From assembly GCA_012934845.2 (NCBI GenBank), contig WNNJ02001985.1, forward strand, positions 55,356-119,355: a stretch of DNA of 64,000 nucleotides, given 5' to 3'. How positions within the stretch are numbered: position 1 is the stretch's first letter; each line of letters opens with the position of its first letter. Position numbers and translations under genes: made by a program. Source of the stretch: Pomphorhynchus laevis. Lineage: Eukaryota; Acanthocephala; Palaeacanthocephala; Echinorhynchida; Pomphorhynchidae. Shown here in pieces: positions 10,714 to 21,100 of the stretch. Below the pieces are notes generated by a model. The model searched no databases, had not been told where the DNA came from, and saw nothing but the letters and a program-made list of their open reading frames with translations.

Positions 10714-12786
10714 GCGACAATTCTGCAAGAACCTCTGCCTAGTGTTTAAGGATGGTCCGCACATCAATTCGATCTGGTTAAGAGCGTAAGCCTCAGACAA
10801 TTAAGCAAAGTGTCGGAAACGTTTTTATTCACAATGTCACACAGGCAACCGAAACGACCAGTGTGTACCTCATTCTACTAATGAGTGTTGCCGGGTACTC
10901 ATCATTTCGATGCTGAAGTGGTCGTCTAGAAGTGACATGGTGACTGAAAGTCGTGAATCGAAGTCCAGTCTATCAAGCAACACCATTTAGTATAAATGCC
11001 GTATTTCGTAAGAAATCCTGGACCGTTGTTTACTCAGCACATCCGTGCACTACTATTATACCTGCCGTATCCATTTAGGATCCAACGAGTGCAGCGACAA
11101 TTCAGCAACAACCTCTGCCTAGTGTTTAAGGATGGTCCGCACAGCAATTCGATCTGGTTAAGAGCGTACGCCTCAGACAATTAAGCAAAGTGTCGGTAAC
11201 TCCTTTATTCACAATGTCACACAGGCAACCGAAACGGCCAGTGAGTACTTCATTCTACTGATGAGTGTTGCCGGGTACTCATTGGTCGTCTAGAAGTGAC
11301 ATGGTGACTGAAAGTCGTGAATCGAAGTCCAGTCTAACAAGCAACACCATTTAGTATAAATGCCGTATTTCGTAAGAAATCCTGGACCGTTGTCTACTCA
11401 GCACATCCGTGCACTACTATTATACCTGCCGTATCCATTTAGGATCCAACGAGTGCAGCGACAATTCAGCAACAACCTCTGCCTAGTGTTTAAGGATGGT
11501 CCGCACAGCAATTCGATCTGGTTAAGAGCGTAAGCCTCAGACAATTAAGCAAAGTGTCGGTAACTCCTTTATTCACAATGTCACACAGGCAACCGAAACG
11601 GCCAGTGAGTACTTCATTCTACTGATGAGTGTTGCCGGGTACTCATTGGTCGTCTAGAAGTGACATGGTGACTGAAAGTCGTGAATCGAAGTCCAGTCTA
11701 TCAAGCAACACCATTTAGTATAAATGCCGTATTTCGTAAGAAATCCTGGACCGTTGTCTACTCAGCACATCCGTGCACTACTATTATACATGCCGTATCC
11801 ATTAAGGATCCAACGAGTGCAGCGACAATTCAGCAACAACCTCTGCCTAGTGTTTAAGGATGGTCCGCACAGCAATTCGATCTGGTTAAGAGCGTAAGCC
11901 TCAGACAATTAAGCAAAGTGTCGGCAACTCCTTTATTCACAATGTCACACAGGCAACCGAAACGACCAGTGAGTACTTCATTCTACTGATGAGTGTTGCC
12001 GGGTACTCATTGGTCGTCTAGAAGTGACATGGTGACTGAAAGTCGTGAATCGAAGTCCAGTCTATCAAGCAACACTATTTAGTATAAATGCCGTATTTCG
12101 TAAGAAATCCTGGACCGTTGTTTACTCAGCACATCCGTGCACTACTATTATACATGCCGTATCCATTAAGGATCCAACGAGTGCAGCGACAATTCAGCAA
12201 CAACCTCTGCCTAGTGTTTAAGGATGGTCCGCACAGCAATTCGATCTGGTTAAGAGCGTAAGCCTCAGACAATTAAGCAAAGTGTCGGCAACTCCTTTAT
12301 TCACAATGTCACACAGGCAACCGAAACAGCCAGTGAGTACTTCATTCTACTGATGAGTGTTGCCGGGTACTCATTGGTCGTCTAGAAGTGACATGGTGAC
12401 TGAAAGTCGTGAATCGAAGTCCAGTCTATCAAGCAACACCATTTAGTATGAATGCCGTATTTCGTAAGAAATCCTGGACCGTTGTCTACTCAGCACATCC
12501 GTGCACTACTATTATACATGCCGTATCCATTAAGGATCCAACGAGTGCAGCGACAATTAAGCAACAACCTCTGCCTAGTGTTTAAGGATGGTCCGCACAG
12601 CAATTCGATCTGGTTAAGAGCGTAAGCCTCAGTCAATTAAGCAAAGTGTCGGCAACTCCTTTATTCACAATGTCACACAGACAACCAAAACGACCAGTGA
12701 GTACTTCATTCTACTGATGAGTGTTGCAGGAAGTGACATGGTGACTAAAAGTCGTGAATCGAAGTCCAGTCTATCAAGCAAAACCA
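10714..12786 (+). repeat. Tandem array, unit 364 bp, five copies plus a partial
   Basis: Units begin with GCGACAATTC at 10714, 11094, 11458, 11822, 12186 and 12550. The last four intervals are exactly 364 bp. The first is 380 bp and contains extra bases near 10905. The last copy is truncated at about 12786. Units 2-5 differ at only a few positions, so the array is young or homogenised. There is no ORF of note. Each unit contains hammerhead core sequences (see 11588-11659). The size, tandem layout and ribozyme content resemble animal retrozyme repeats. Confidence 0.9.
11588..11659 (+). ncRNA. Hammerhead-like ribozyme parts in a permuted strand order (unit 3; also 11224, 11952, 12316)
   Basis: In order: GGCAAC (11588-11593), C, GAAA (11595-11598), and a 15-nt strand 11598-11612. 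Then TTCA, TTCTA (11617-11621), CTGATGA (11622-11628), G-T-GTTGCC (11629-11636), GG, a 15-nt strand 11639-11653, C11654 and TAGAA (11655-11659). GGCAAC pairs with GTTGCC as stem II. The two 15-nt strands pair completely (two G-U) as stem III. TTCTA pairs with TAGAA as stem I. GTC precedes the expected cut at 11654/11655. All core bases match the hammerhead consensus, but all three helices cross, which no type I, II or III hammerhead does. Pairing between two units would relieve this. Units 1 and 6 have lost parts. The structure is inferred only. Confidence 0.55.
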
Positions 12787-12789
12787 TTA

Positions 12790-12936
12790 TATATTTTGTT
12801 GTGTTTTGATTCACACATGCAAAAATAACAGAGAATTATAAAAAATACGTTTCGCCCTTTGCTGGGCTTTTTCAATCTACAATGTAAGAGCACAAACATA
12901 AGAAGTTCAAAACATAAACGAACATAAACTCAAGTG
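12790..12936 (-). mobile_element. Penelope-like terminal repeat, minus orientation
   Basis: The minus strand carries GAAAAAGCCCAGCAAAGGGC followed by GAAACGTA. This is the hairpin-plus-GAAACG signature near the ends of Penelope-like elements (a decayed hammerhead stem II with its GAAAC). It is an inverted copy of 13425-13568; the arms share about 145 bp. The two enclose about 490 bp with no ORF. Confidence 0.55.
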
Positions 12937-13424
12937 ACCGTAACAATTAAAATTTCATGTTATCGGTTCATCCCATTTGTATATATGATCTATGTTTATT
13001 TCATGATCAGCATCCGTCATTAGTTGTCCGATAAACGTTTTTCTCATTTTTCTTCTCAAATCAGTGGCATTGAAGTGCTTTTTTAGCACTACATAATCAA
13101 ATATACATTCGTGCGATGAGTGTATCGTTAGTCAATTGCTAGTTGACAAGTGCTAGTTTACAATTGCTTCTCTTTTGACTACTTATTTATTAAGATCGGA
13201 TCGTCTGTTATTAAGCCGCATACTCATCGAAAGGCCAGTTTCACCCACCTATTGAGCTTTGCATATTCGGCAAGTTGCTAATTAAATATCCCCTATCGAA
13301 TCACATGATGTAGTATTTGTCAACGTATATTTTAGTTTTGTAGTGTTCGCTTCTATAACGTTGCGGCAACATTATTATTAATAATGTTGATATAATAATA
13401 CTTTATTATTTTAATTATTATTGG
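12937..13424. other. Spacer between inverted Penelope-like ends
   Basis: Non-coding. Near 13190-13300 it contains GCATACTCATCGAAAGGCC and CACCTATTGAGCTTTGC. These could be decayed GIY-YIG or linker coding sequence, but I could not read a convincing protein. Confidence 0.3.
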
Positions 13425-13568
13425 CACTTGAGTTTATGTTCGTTTATGTTTTGAACTTCTTATGTTTGTGCTCTTGCGTTGTAGATTGAAAAAGTCCAGC
13501 AAAGGACGAAACGTATTTTTTATAATTCTCTGTTATTTTTGCCGGTGTAAATCAAAACACAAATATTG
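13425..13568 (+). mobile_element. Penelope-like terminal repeat, plus orientation
   Basis: Plus strand: GAAAAAGTCCAGCAAAGGAC followed by GAAACGTA. Its stem differs from the opposite arm by a compensating change (GTCC/GGAC here, GCCC/GGGC there), so the hairpin has been kept by selection or by common descent from different copies. Penelope-like elements often have inverted as well as direct terminal copies. Confidence 0.55.
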
Positions 13569-13967
13569 AAATGCACTTCAACGTGGGTCCCGGCAATAGT
13601 GTAATTGAACAACATCCTATGATTGATTTATATTAACAACTGACAATGATTGATTTATCTAACACACTATCATGTATATGATAGTATGTTAGATATATGC
13701 ATCATTGTTAATCGTGATTGTATTATATATATGTACTGGTTGAGAAGAAGGCTCACGTGCTGGATCTATGTCGGACCGGCATGTAAATAGTATCATTAGC
13801 AAATTTGATAGTGTTACTAAAATTATCCTTTGGATTATATTTTACAGAGCATATAAACATCGAGAGAAATCAAGTATTTACCTTTTCAAGTGTTATAACA
13901 CTTGAACGCCCTGTACAATATAAGATCACATCAAACGTATCATTATACAATATATATACCTTTCAGT
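13569..13967. other. No gene seen
   Basis: Includes a short palindromic AT-rich stretch with ATCATTGTTA/TAACAATGAT-like arms (13640-13720). Nothing coding. Confidence 0.4.
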
Positions 13968-14070
13968 GGTCGGTTTGATATTATCCTCGTGTGGTTCTTT
14001 CAATCCTATCAGCATCACTGTACACTACAATCAGCGTGGGTGGCCCTCATCAGCAGTGAGCCCACGCCTA
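13968..14070 (+). repeat. Single arm of a hairpin-forming repeat
   Basis: 13968-14044 is a direct copy of the left arm at 14331-14407. It is followed by a shorter hairpin (GCGTGGG ... CCCACGC, 14034-14067), so it is a partial member of the same family. Confidence 0.6.
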
Positions 14071-14330
14071 CATTTCGTGTTTCGGTCCTGTTACTGTTTC
14101 TGCTGAACTCCTTGTCGCCGAAATGCTGGTTTATATTTGACTCGTTATACCAAATTGCACAATTAATGTGTTCTATAATTGGTGTGGGCGATAACTAATA
14201 TTCGCAATTCGAATCCACCACACACCGATTTTTTTATTCCGTTCTTATACGAAATGTTCACTGGACAGTAAACCGTAAGCTGTCTTTTTACTATTGTGAA
14301 TATTGCATACACGAGCCGCTATTATTCATT

Positions 14331-14492
14331 GGTCGGTTTGATATTATTTTCGGTGGTTCTTTCAATCCTATCAGCATCACTGTACACAACAATCAGCCTG
14401 GGTGGACTGATGAGGTCCACCCAGGCTGATTGTAGTGTACAGTGGTGCTGATATGATTGAAAGAACCATACGAGGATAATATCAAACCGACC
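14331..14492. repeat. Long near-perfect inverted repeat (foldback element)
   Basis: Left arm 14331-14407 and right arm 14415-14492 are reverse complements with few mismatches, separated by only TGATGAG. The RNA would form a hairpin of about 77 bp. The base immediately 5' of the spacer makes CTGATGAG, the hammerhead core 8-mer, but no matching GAAA/GTC parts were found. There is no ORF. Confidence 0.8.
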
Positions 14493-15024
14493 ACTGAAGG
14501 AATAAAAGTCGTGTAAGCAATGAATATTCACAATATATTTATATATTTTTACCTGTATTCAGATGTATATATACAGATTTTATAGAAGTAACTTGAAAAC
14601 CTTTTATCCTTAATTTCAAAGACTATTGATTTTTTTACCAAAGTCGCATGTTAGCCGATACTAATAAAAATAACGCGGTTAAAAAACTAAAAACATTATT
14701 TTTTCTAAATTATTAAACGAAAGTACAGAATTATTTATTGTTTCATAGAAACATTCAAAAGAAATTCTTCGTTACAACATATAATTAACACAACATATAC
14801 AAACTAGAACATCCTATTCTACCATGTCATAATTTCAATATATACAATTAATACAGCACATTTGATGAACATCTTTTGGAATAATAAGTGTGACAGTGCT
14901 TTCACAATACATAAAGATATGCCTGGAAACAACTTCTTTGGCGTGGAAATCACAGTTATATTATTAGTAAACTAAGAATAGAAAATAGTTAACAGTATCT
15001 ACTTCTTCGAAGAAACTGTCTGTG
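14493..15024. other. Downstream flank / 3' UTR of the BAX-like gene
   Basis: AT-rich. On the minus strand an AATAAA lies at 14739-14734, about 290 bases past the stop codon. It is a possible poly(A) signal, though weak evidence in DNA this AT-rich. Confidence 0.3.
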
Positions 15025-15132
15025 CTACTTCTGTTGTAGCCACAATAAGGTGTAGGCAGCCAACATTCCGCTAAGAAATACCGTTAACATTCCGGAATTA
15101 ATAGATCTGATATTTTTGGACATTGCATTTAC
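15025..15132 (-). CDS. BAX-like gene, coding exon 5 (membrane anchor)
   Basis: The acceptor is CGTTTTTAG after a 90-bp intron. It encodes 35 residues and TAG. The hydrophobic run MLTVFLSGMLAAYTLLWL is followed by QQK, the short polar tail typical of a tail anchor. Confidence 0.9.
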   Translation of the reverse strand, partial: VNAMSKNIRSINSGMLTVFLSGMLAAYTLLWLQQK

Positions 15133-18100
15133 CTAAAAACGAATCAAAAACAATCTAATGTTTAAGATAAAACTAAAAATGACTTGATACAAATTATTCA
15201 CATCATGACTGATTATCCTTACCCATCCACCTTTCTCGACAATCCAGGGTGCTACGAATTCAACGACAAAGCGACTAGTCCACTCGATTACGATCCTAAC
15301 CAAAGATACCTTCGATAAGGCCTGGAGAAAAAGACAGGAAAATATAAATGATCATTTTCAAATTTGGTTTTAAAAATAATATTAATGGCCATTACCAAAT
15401 CTAACTATGAGGAGAATTTACTTTTTTTACTTAAGAAACACATTGCAATAACGGCTAATTATGTATTGAATAGACAGACACCAACTCCCAAACACTAAGC
15501 GATGAGTATGCATTTACTATAAACATCAACCTAATGACATAAAGTTGTAACCAAACGGTTCAATGTTTTTAATTGTTGGAATAAAAAATACAGATAAAAA
15601 TAACTTGCAAAGTTTTTGTTGGAATTGCCCAGGAAAAACAATATCCGAACAAAAGCACATGTAATACCCTATTTTTAAATGACAACAAGCTTTTTAAATT
15701 ACACAGGAAATACAATATCCGAACAAAATATCCGAATTGCATAGGAAAAACAATATCCGAATTGCCCAGAAAAAACAATATCTGAAATAAAAACAATATC
15801 CGAAATAAAAACAATATCCGAAATAAAAACAATATCCGAATTGCCAAGGAAAAACCAATATCTGAAATAAAAACAATATCCGAATTGCCCAGGAAAAACT
15901 ATATCCGCACAAAAACACAGATAGTACCATATTTTTAGATGACAACAAGCTGTTTAAATGCTATGAATTTGTATATATAATCAAGTGGCTGGCAGCACCT
16001 AATGCATGTATGCAAAGATTAAATAAAATACATGTTCTTTCTCGATATGATGCAAATACATATCATATATTAAAAATATTATAAAAACTGTAAAGATCAA
16101 ACTAATGGGCAAAATTATAAAGTTATTATGGTAAAGATTTGTTAGTTAATTCGAAAATTGATCTAATAAATATTATAGACAAATACATTACTTTATTGTG
16201 TGAATTAACATGGTCAATCTTATTAACTAATCTTATATTTTGGCTATTTTCAATAAGTTTTTATTAAATTGCCCGATTTATAAGCTTAAAAATTATCATC
16301 AGATATTATGATACCATAACTGTATTAATGCTATTAAATACTCATAGCATATTAATGCTATTTAACACTATGACAATTTAATTTATTGGCAGACAGTTCA
16401 TGAGTTATTCTTATATTGTAATATCATTTAATACAATCAGTCTAAATTATATTATTACCACCATTATGATTTTTTAAGTTATTATCAAACAACATAGACT
16501 CTAAACAAAAACACGTAACATCCGCTGATATAAATATTGGAGATGGTAGACCTTTTACAAGACTGCCACCACATGAAATTTGTAATATACAATAACAGAT
16601 AACCGATCACGATCTGATACCACAAATGGTCATATTCACTAGTCATGATAGTATCAGCATGGTAATGCTACTATATTACGTGCTAAATTTAATTTATATT
16701 TAGAATCTCAGACTATTACCCACTGTGGATATTATGTCATATTATTGTTTCAATAATTCACATGCTAATTGATCGGATTATATACAATAACTAGATCAGA
16801 CATAAATATTAAGTATTGCCATATTTTGTAGGTATTTATTTTTTCAAATAATGGATATAAAAGTTTAAAAAATAATTCTATATTTTAAACAGAAAGTAAC
16901 TAAATTTGCGTATTAAATCACATTTATTCGTGACTACAATGAATTTAAATGTCTAATAATAATATTTAATGTCTGTTTACGAATTTAAAGCATAATATCC
17001 TTGGCGTTCTCTCAATCATGACATGTGACCCTAACCCCTGTGCCATGCAATATAATGATGATATTCTCCTTTACACTCATTCTCCTGCTCATCTTATCGA
17101 TGATTTCTCGGCATTAACGAATCGGTATTTCTAAATTCTACTGTTCTTCCTATTGTTGATCATCTCACTTTCTCGAGAGTTTACTTCGACAGCTGTCTTT
17201 TTCTCGATCCGTTCGTTCACTACAAAACCAGATCTTGCAATCTCCTCATTCGTGACTTCCACGTGTTAGGAGCTGACTCGATTTTAATTCATGTCCCTCT
17301 CTTATCTTAAGTCTAAACGCCTTGTTAATTCGCCGCCCCTATTCTTTTCGCTTCCACTTTTTGATATTATCTTCCTAAGTTATCTATAAATTTCAACTGA
17401 CTACCTACAGAAAACCGCATTCTATTCCGTATCCTTTGTATCACTTTTCGACTCTTTTTCTTCAAACTCGCCTTCTTATCTGCATCTTCATGCATTTACC
17501 GAATCCCGCCTTATATCCATAAATCTTCGTTTATGTGACTTTATTTTCCGTTCCGTTATTTTCCTCAAACTGTTGCAGCCGTTATCTTTTTTATTGCCGC
17601 TTCTATTCTCTGAAATAAACTACATTCTGCCATCCACTGAACTGTCTCCTATCCTTCCTTCAAATTCGCTCTTTTTCCCCTAAATAATCGATTCAATAAT
17701 TCAAACTATTGTAAACTGTCCCACACTCTCCCATACTTCAACTTATTGACATTGATCATTTCTTTTTTATTTTTTGTTATTGTAAAACATTTAGTGGACT
17801 TGGAAGTTAATGTATATCTACAATAACCACTTTAATAAACCTGTACTATAAAAAATTAAACTTACTTGGAGTAATAATTTGTAAGCAAAGTAGAACAAGG
17901 TAACGATTCGACCCCAATTGAAAGTTCCGTCAGCAAATATCTCAGCAGCAACGGCCTTAAATGTGTCATACGGGCTATTAATTGGAACGCGTGTTATTAA
18001 GCTAAACAGTCATTTAAAATCACGATATGAAAAAATATAAAATCGAAAATGCATGATATAATCATAAATCGTAAAATCAAGTTTACGTATGTAAACGACA

Positions 18101-21100
18101 AATTTGAACGTGTAAGAAACAAATACATATTTTGCACCGATAACATTGCGTAAAATACCAGAAATCAAAAATATCGTTGACATTCAGAACATGAAATATA
18201 TTACTTTTAGCAACAAAAGAATTAATTAAATTAGTAAAAACTTTTTCTAATTAGAGTAAAAACTTGTACTACATCAAGAAATGATTAAGATCCGCATTGT
18301 AAGGTAAACATCTAACAAAACCTAGCATAAAAAAGAAGATTTCGTTAAATCACAAACATCTTTCATGTAAGATAAATGAAACATTTAATTATAGTAAAAA
18401 ATAAGGTGAAATTTAATAAACAATTAATTTTGTTATACAATTATAAATAATTAAGCAATTAAAATATTTCATATAAAATCACAATAAATATCTATAAATG
18501 GCTTTAATCAGCAACAATTGAGTAAAATCAGAATTAAAGTGTTAGGTAACACTTTAATAAAAATAATACTTTAATTATAAAATATAATTAAAATATTTAT
18601 AAAATCAGAATAAATATCTATAAATGGCTTTAATCAGCAACAAATGTCAAGTTATTAACACTAATTATAAGTGTTAGATAATGACTTATTTAAAAAAGTA
18701 TATCATTGCAGAACACCTTACACTATATAAAACCCAAAGCTATAAAAACCTGATTGAAATTAAAATCAGATAACCTAACTGATTATACGTATTTTATATT
18801 ATTTATAAATTAAAAACTAATAATAAAAAATAAAAATTAAATAATAAATAACATTTAATTCAATAATAAATAATAACAAATAATTAAAAATTTTTATAAG
18901 ATTTTATTTCATTTATATCAAGTTAAAATAAAAAATTGAAATTTAAAATAAACGTCATTTTTATGAATTGACTAATCAATAACAGGTGTTGTATCAGAAT
19001 AAAGATTAGAGGTCATCAGGAGGAACTTTTATGTAATCAGGTTTAAGTCCTTATTCCTCGACCCAACATAGCAGCGGGCCAAACACGTGCTAATGACGTA
19101 TTTCATCTGATGCAATTTGATTATCTAGTGTACCTTATTCTAATACAAGGCATATTGTTTATTATCCATCCATAAATATTTTTTCGATTAATAGTTTAAA
19201 TAGATGTTTAATAATTTTCACTTAAATTACATATTTCAAAAACAAACGTTCAGTATTTAGTTCTAAAATATCAAAGTCAAGGATCAAACTTATATTATAA
19301 ATATTGCAAAATTACATTATAATCAGTAATGCCAATATATTGGATTAGACCACAACTTTGTGTATTTTATCTATATAATGGATTTATTTAAACTAAAATA
19401 CATATGCATTGTTTTAAGTGCTCTTTAGCACTTATCGAAAAAAGGTTCCACTTCTTCCTGGCTTAATGTCAACCCGGCTAATGAACTGAGCACAATATTA
19501 AATAATATGGAATTCAAGGATACATCAATAACGATATACAGCCTTTTACAGAAGAATGCTCCTAGTTCGTGACAATGCGGAGAACCATTGTATTCATACA
19601 ATACTCACTCATGTGTAGGCTAGTGGACTGCCATCAATGCAGCATGATGTTATACTGGATATTTTATCTCAGAACCGAAGGAGGAGGTTCGTCAACATGT
19701 TCAGATTGAACACGTTTTGTTTCAGTACATAATGATGTGTTCACAAATCCAGCAACAACTCGTGATAATGACGCAAGGATTGACATTGCATGCTCAAGAC
19801 TTTGCATTATGAAAACTGTGCGTACTTTCATGGACGTATTCGTTTTCAACGTGTTCGCACTTTCAAACAGCTCGAAATTAGTATACGCATGCTTCGAATA
19901 CCATGAAGCAAAAAATAAAAACAAGCACTTGAAACGAGTTGTTGAAGTGAAACACGCCTCGTTCATTACAGTTGCATTTTCTTATTGACGTGGTTCTGGC
20001 AAATATGCCACTCACTTGCTACAACGGATCGCCATGTTTCAATCATAGAATGGGTCCCAATGTATTCACAACAAATTTCGAAGTTTCGCGAAGGCCAAAG
20101 TACCAATTTATGTAAAATGATTTCACCATGTATTTGCAGGCAAGGTCGTCAAGGCATCACCCAGCTCCGCCGAGTAGATTGTGTTCGTAACTTCCAAAAG
20201 AATCGCAAGTGCACAAGTGCATTAGTAGAAAAAAGTTTTGATTGATTATTTGTGGAGAATCTTTTTACATTATTATTAAAAAATTCTGAATTATTTAAAA
20301 AAATAAAAACAATAATAAATAGAAAAACACCAATATTTGACCGCCGTTAAAACGATATTGATTTGCAAATTATGCATTTATAAATTGATTAGACAATTAA
20401 TTTTAAAATTTGATCTTACCTTAAAAATAAAATTACACAGTGTAAAGCAAAAACGTACCCTTGTAGCCGTTCATTCCTATCGAGCTGATCACCAATTACG
20501 CGCAAAGCTTGTGCCACTTTTTTGATTTCGCATGAATCGTAAGCTTAACAGAAAATTAAACTCACCGATTTACAAAGTAGCAGCTTAAACACTTCAATAG
20601 AAATATAAGCTAAAAGACAATATGTGTTTATGGAAATTTATGTTTTATCACTAAATTACTGAAATGAGTAGCTTGAATTTGTTAATTTGAGTTGATATTT
20701 TAGTTGATTTGTTATTTGAGTTGATAAATTTGTTATTTGAATTGACATATTATAATACAACGTATGTTATTTATATATTAGTCAATTCATAAAAATGAAG
20801 TTTATTTTAAATTTCAATTTTTTATTTTAACTTGATATAAATTATAAAAAATCTTATATACCAATTATTTATTTTATTATTTAATTATTAAATTTTGATT
20901 TATTGATTTAGCATTATTATTTTAATTTATTTTTATTCATTTATTTTTATTTATTTATGAGCAGACTAAGTTAGCTGGTTTGATTAATAGCATAATCAAT
21001 ACGATAACTTGTAACTACTATTACTGATTAGTCGTTTATACTGTATCGAAATTAACTGAAACCCATCACGTGTCTGCAATAAGTGCTTGTAAGTGAATGT

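Noticed and set aside
11094-12786. The 364-bp array as a 5S rRNA or spliced-leader gene cluster
   Set aside because: No 5S internal control region, no Sm-site after a splice donor, and no terminator T-run in the units. The hammerhead parts explain the conserved block better.
10714-12786. CRISPR array
   Set aside because: The repeats are contiguous 364-bp units without spacers, in eukaryotic DNA.
14173-14222. tRNA-like fold (GGTGTGG acceptor-like arm, ATTCGAATCC T-loop-like word)
   Set aside because: Only about 50 bases long, with no anticodon or D arm.
14734-14739. AATAAA as a firm poly(A) signal for the BAX-like gene
   Set aside because: The hexamer is expected often by chance in DNA this AT-rich; kept only as a remark.
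15569-15948. Minus-strand frames rich in YCFYFGYC-like repeats as a protein gene
   Set aside because: They are translations of the short tandem repeat in intron 3.
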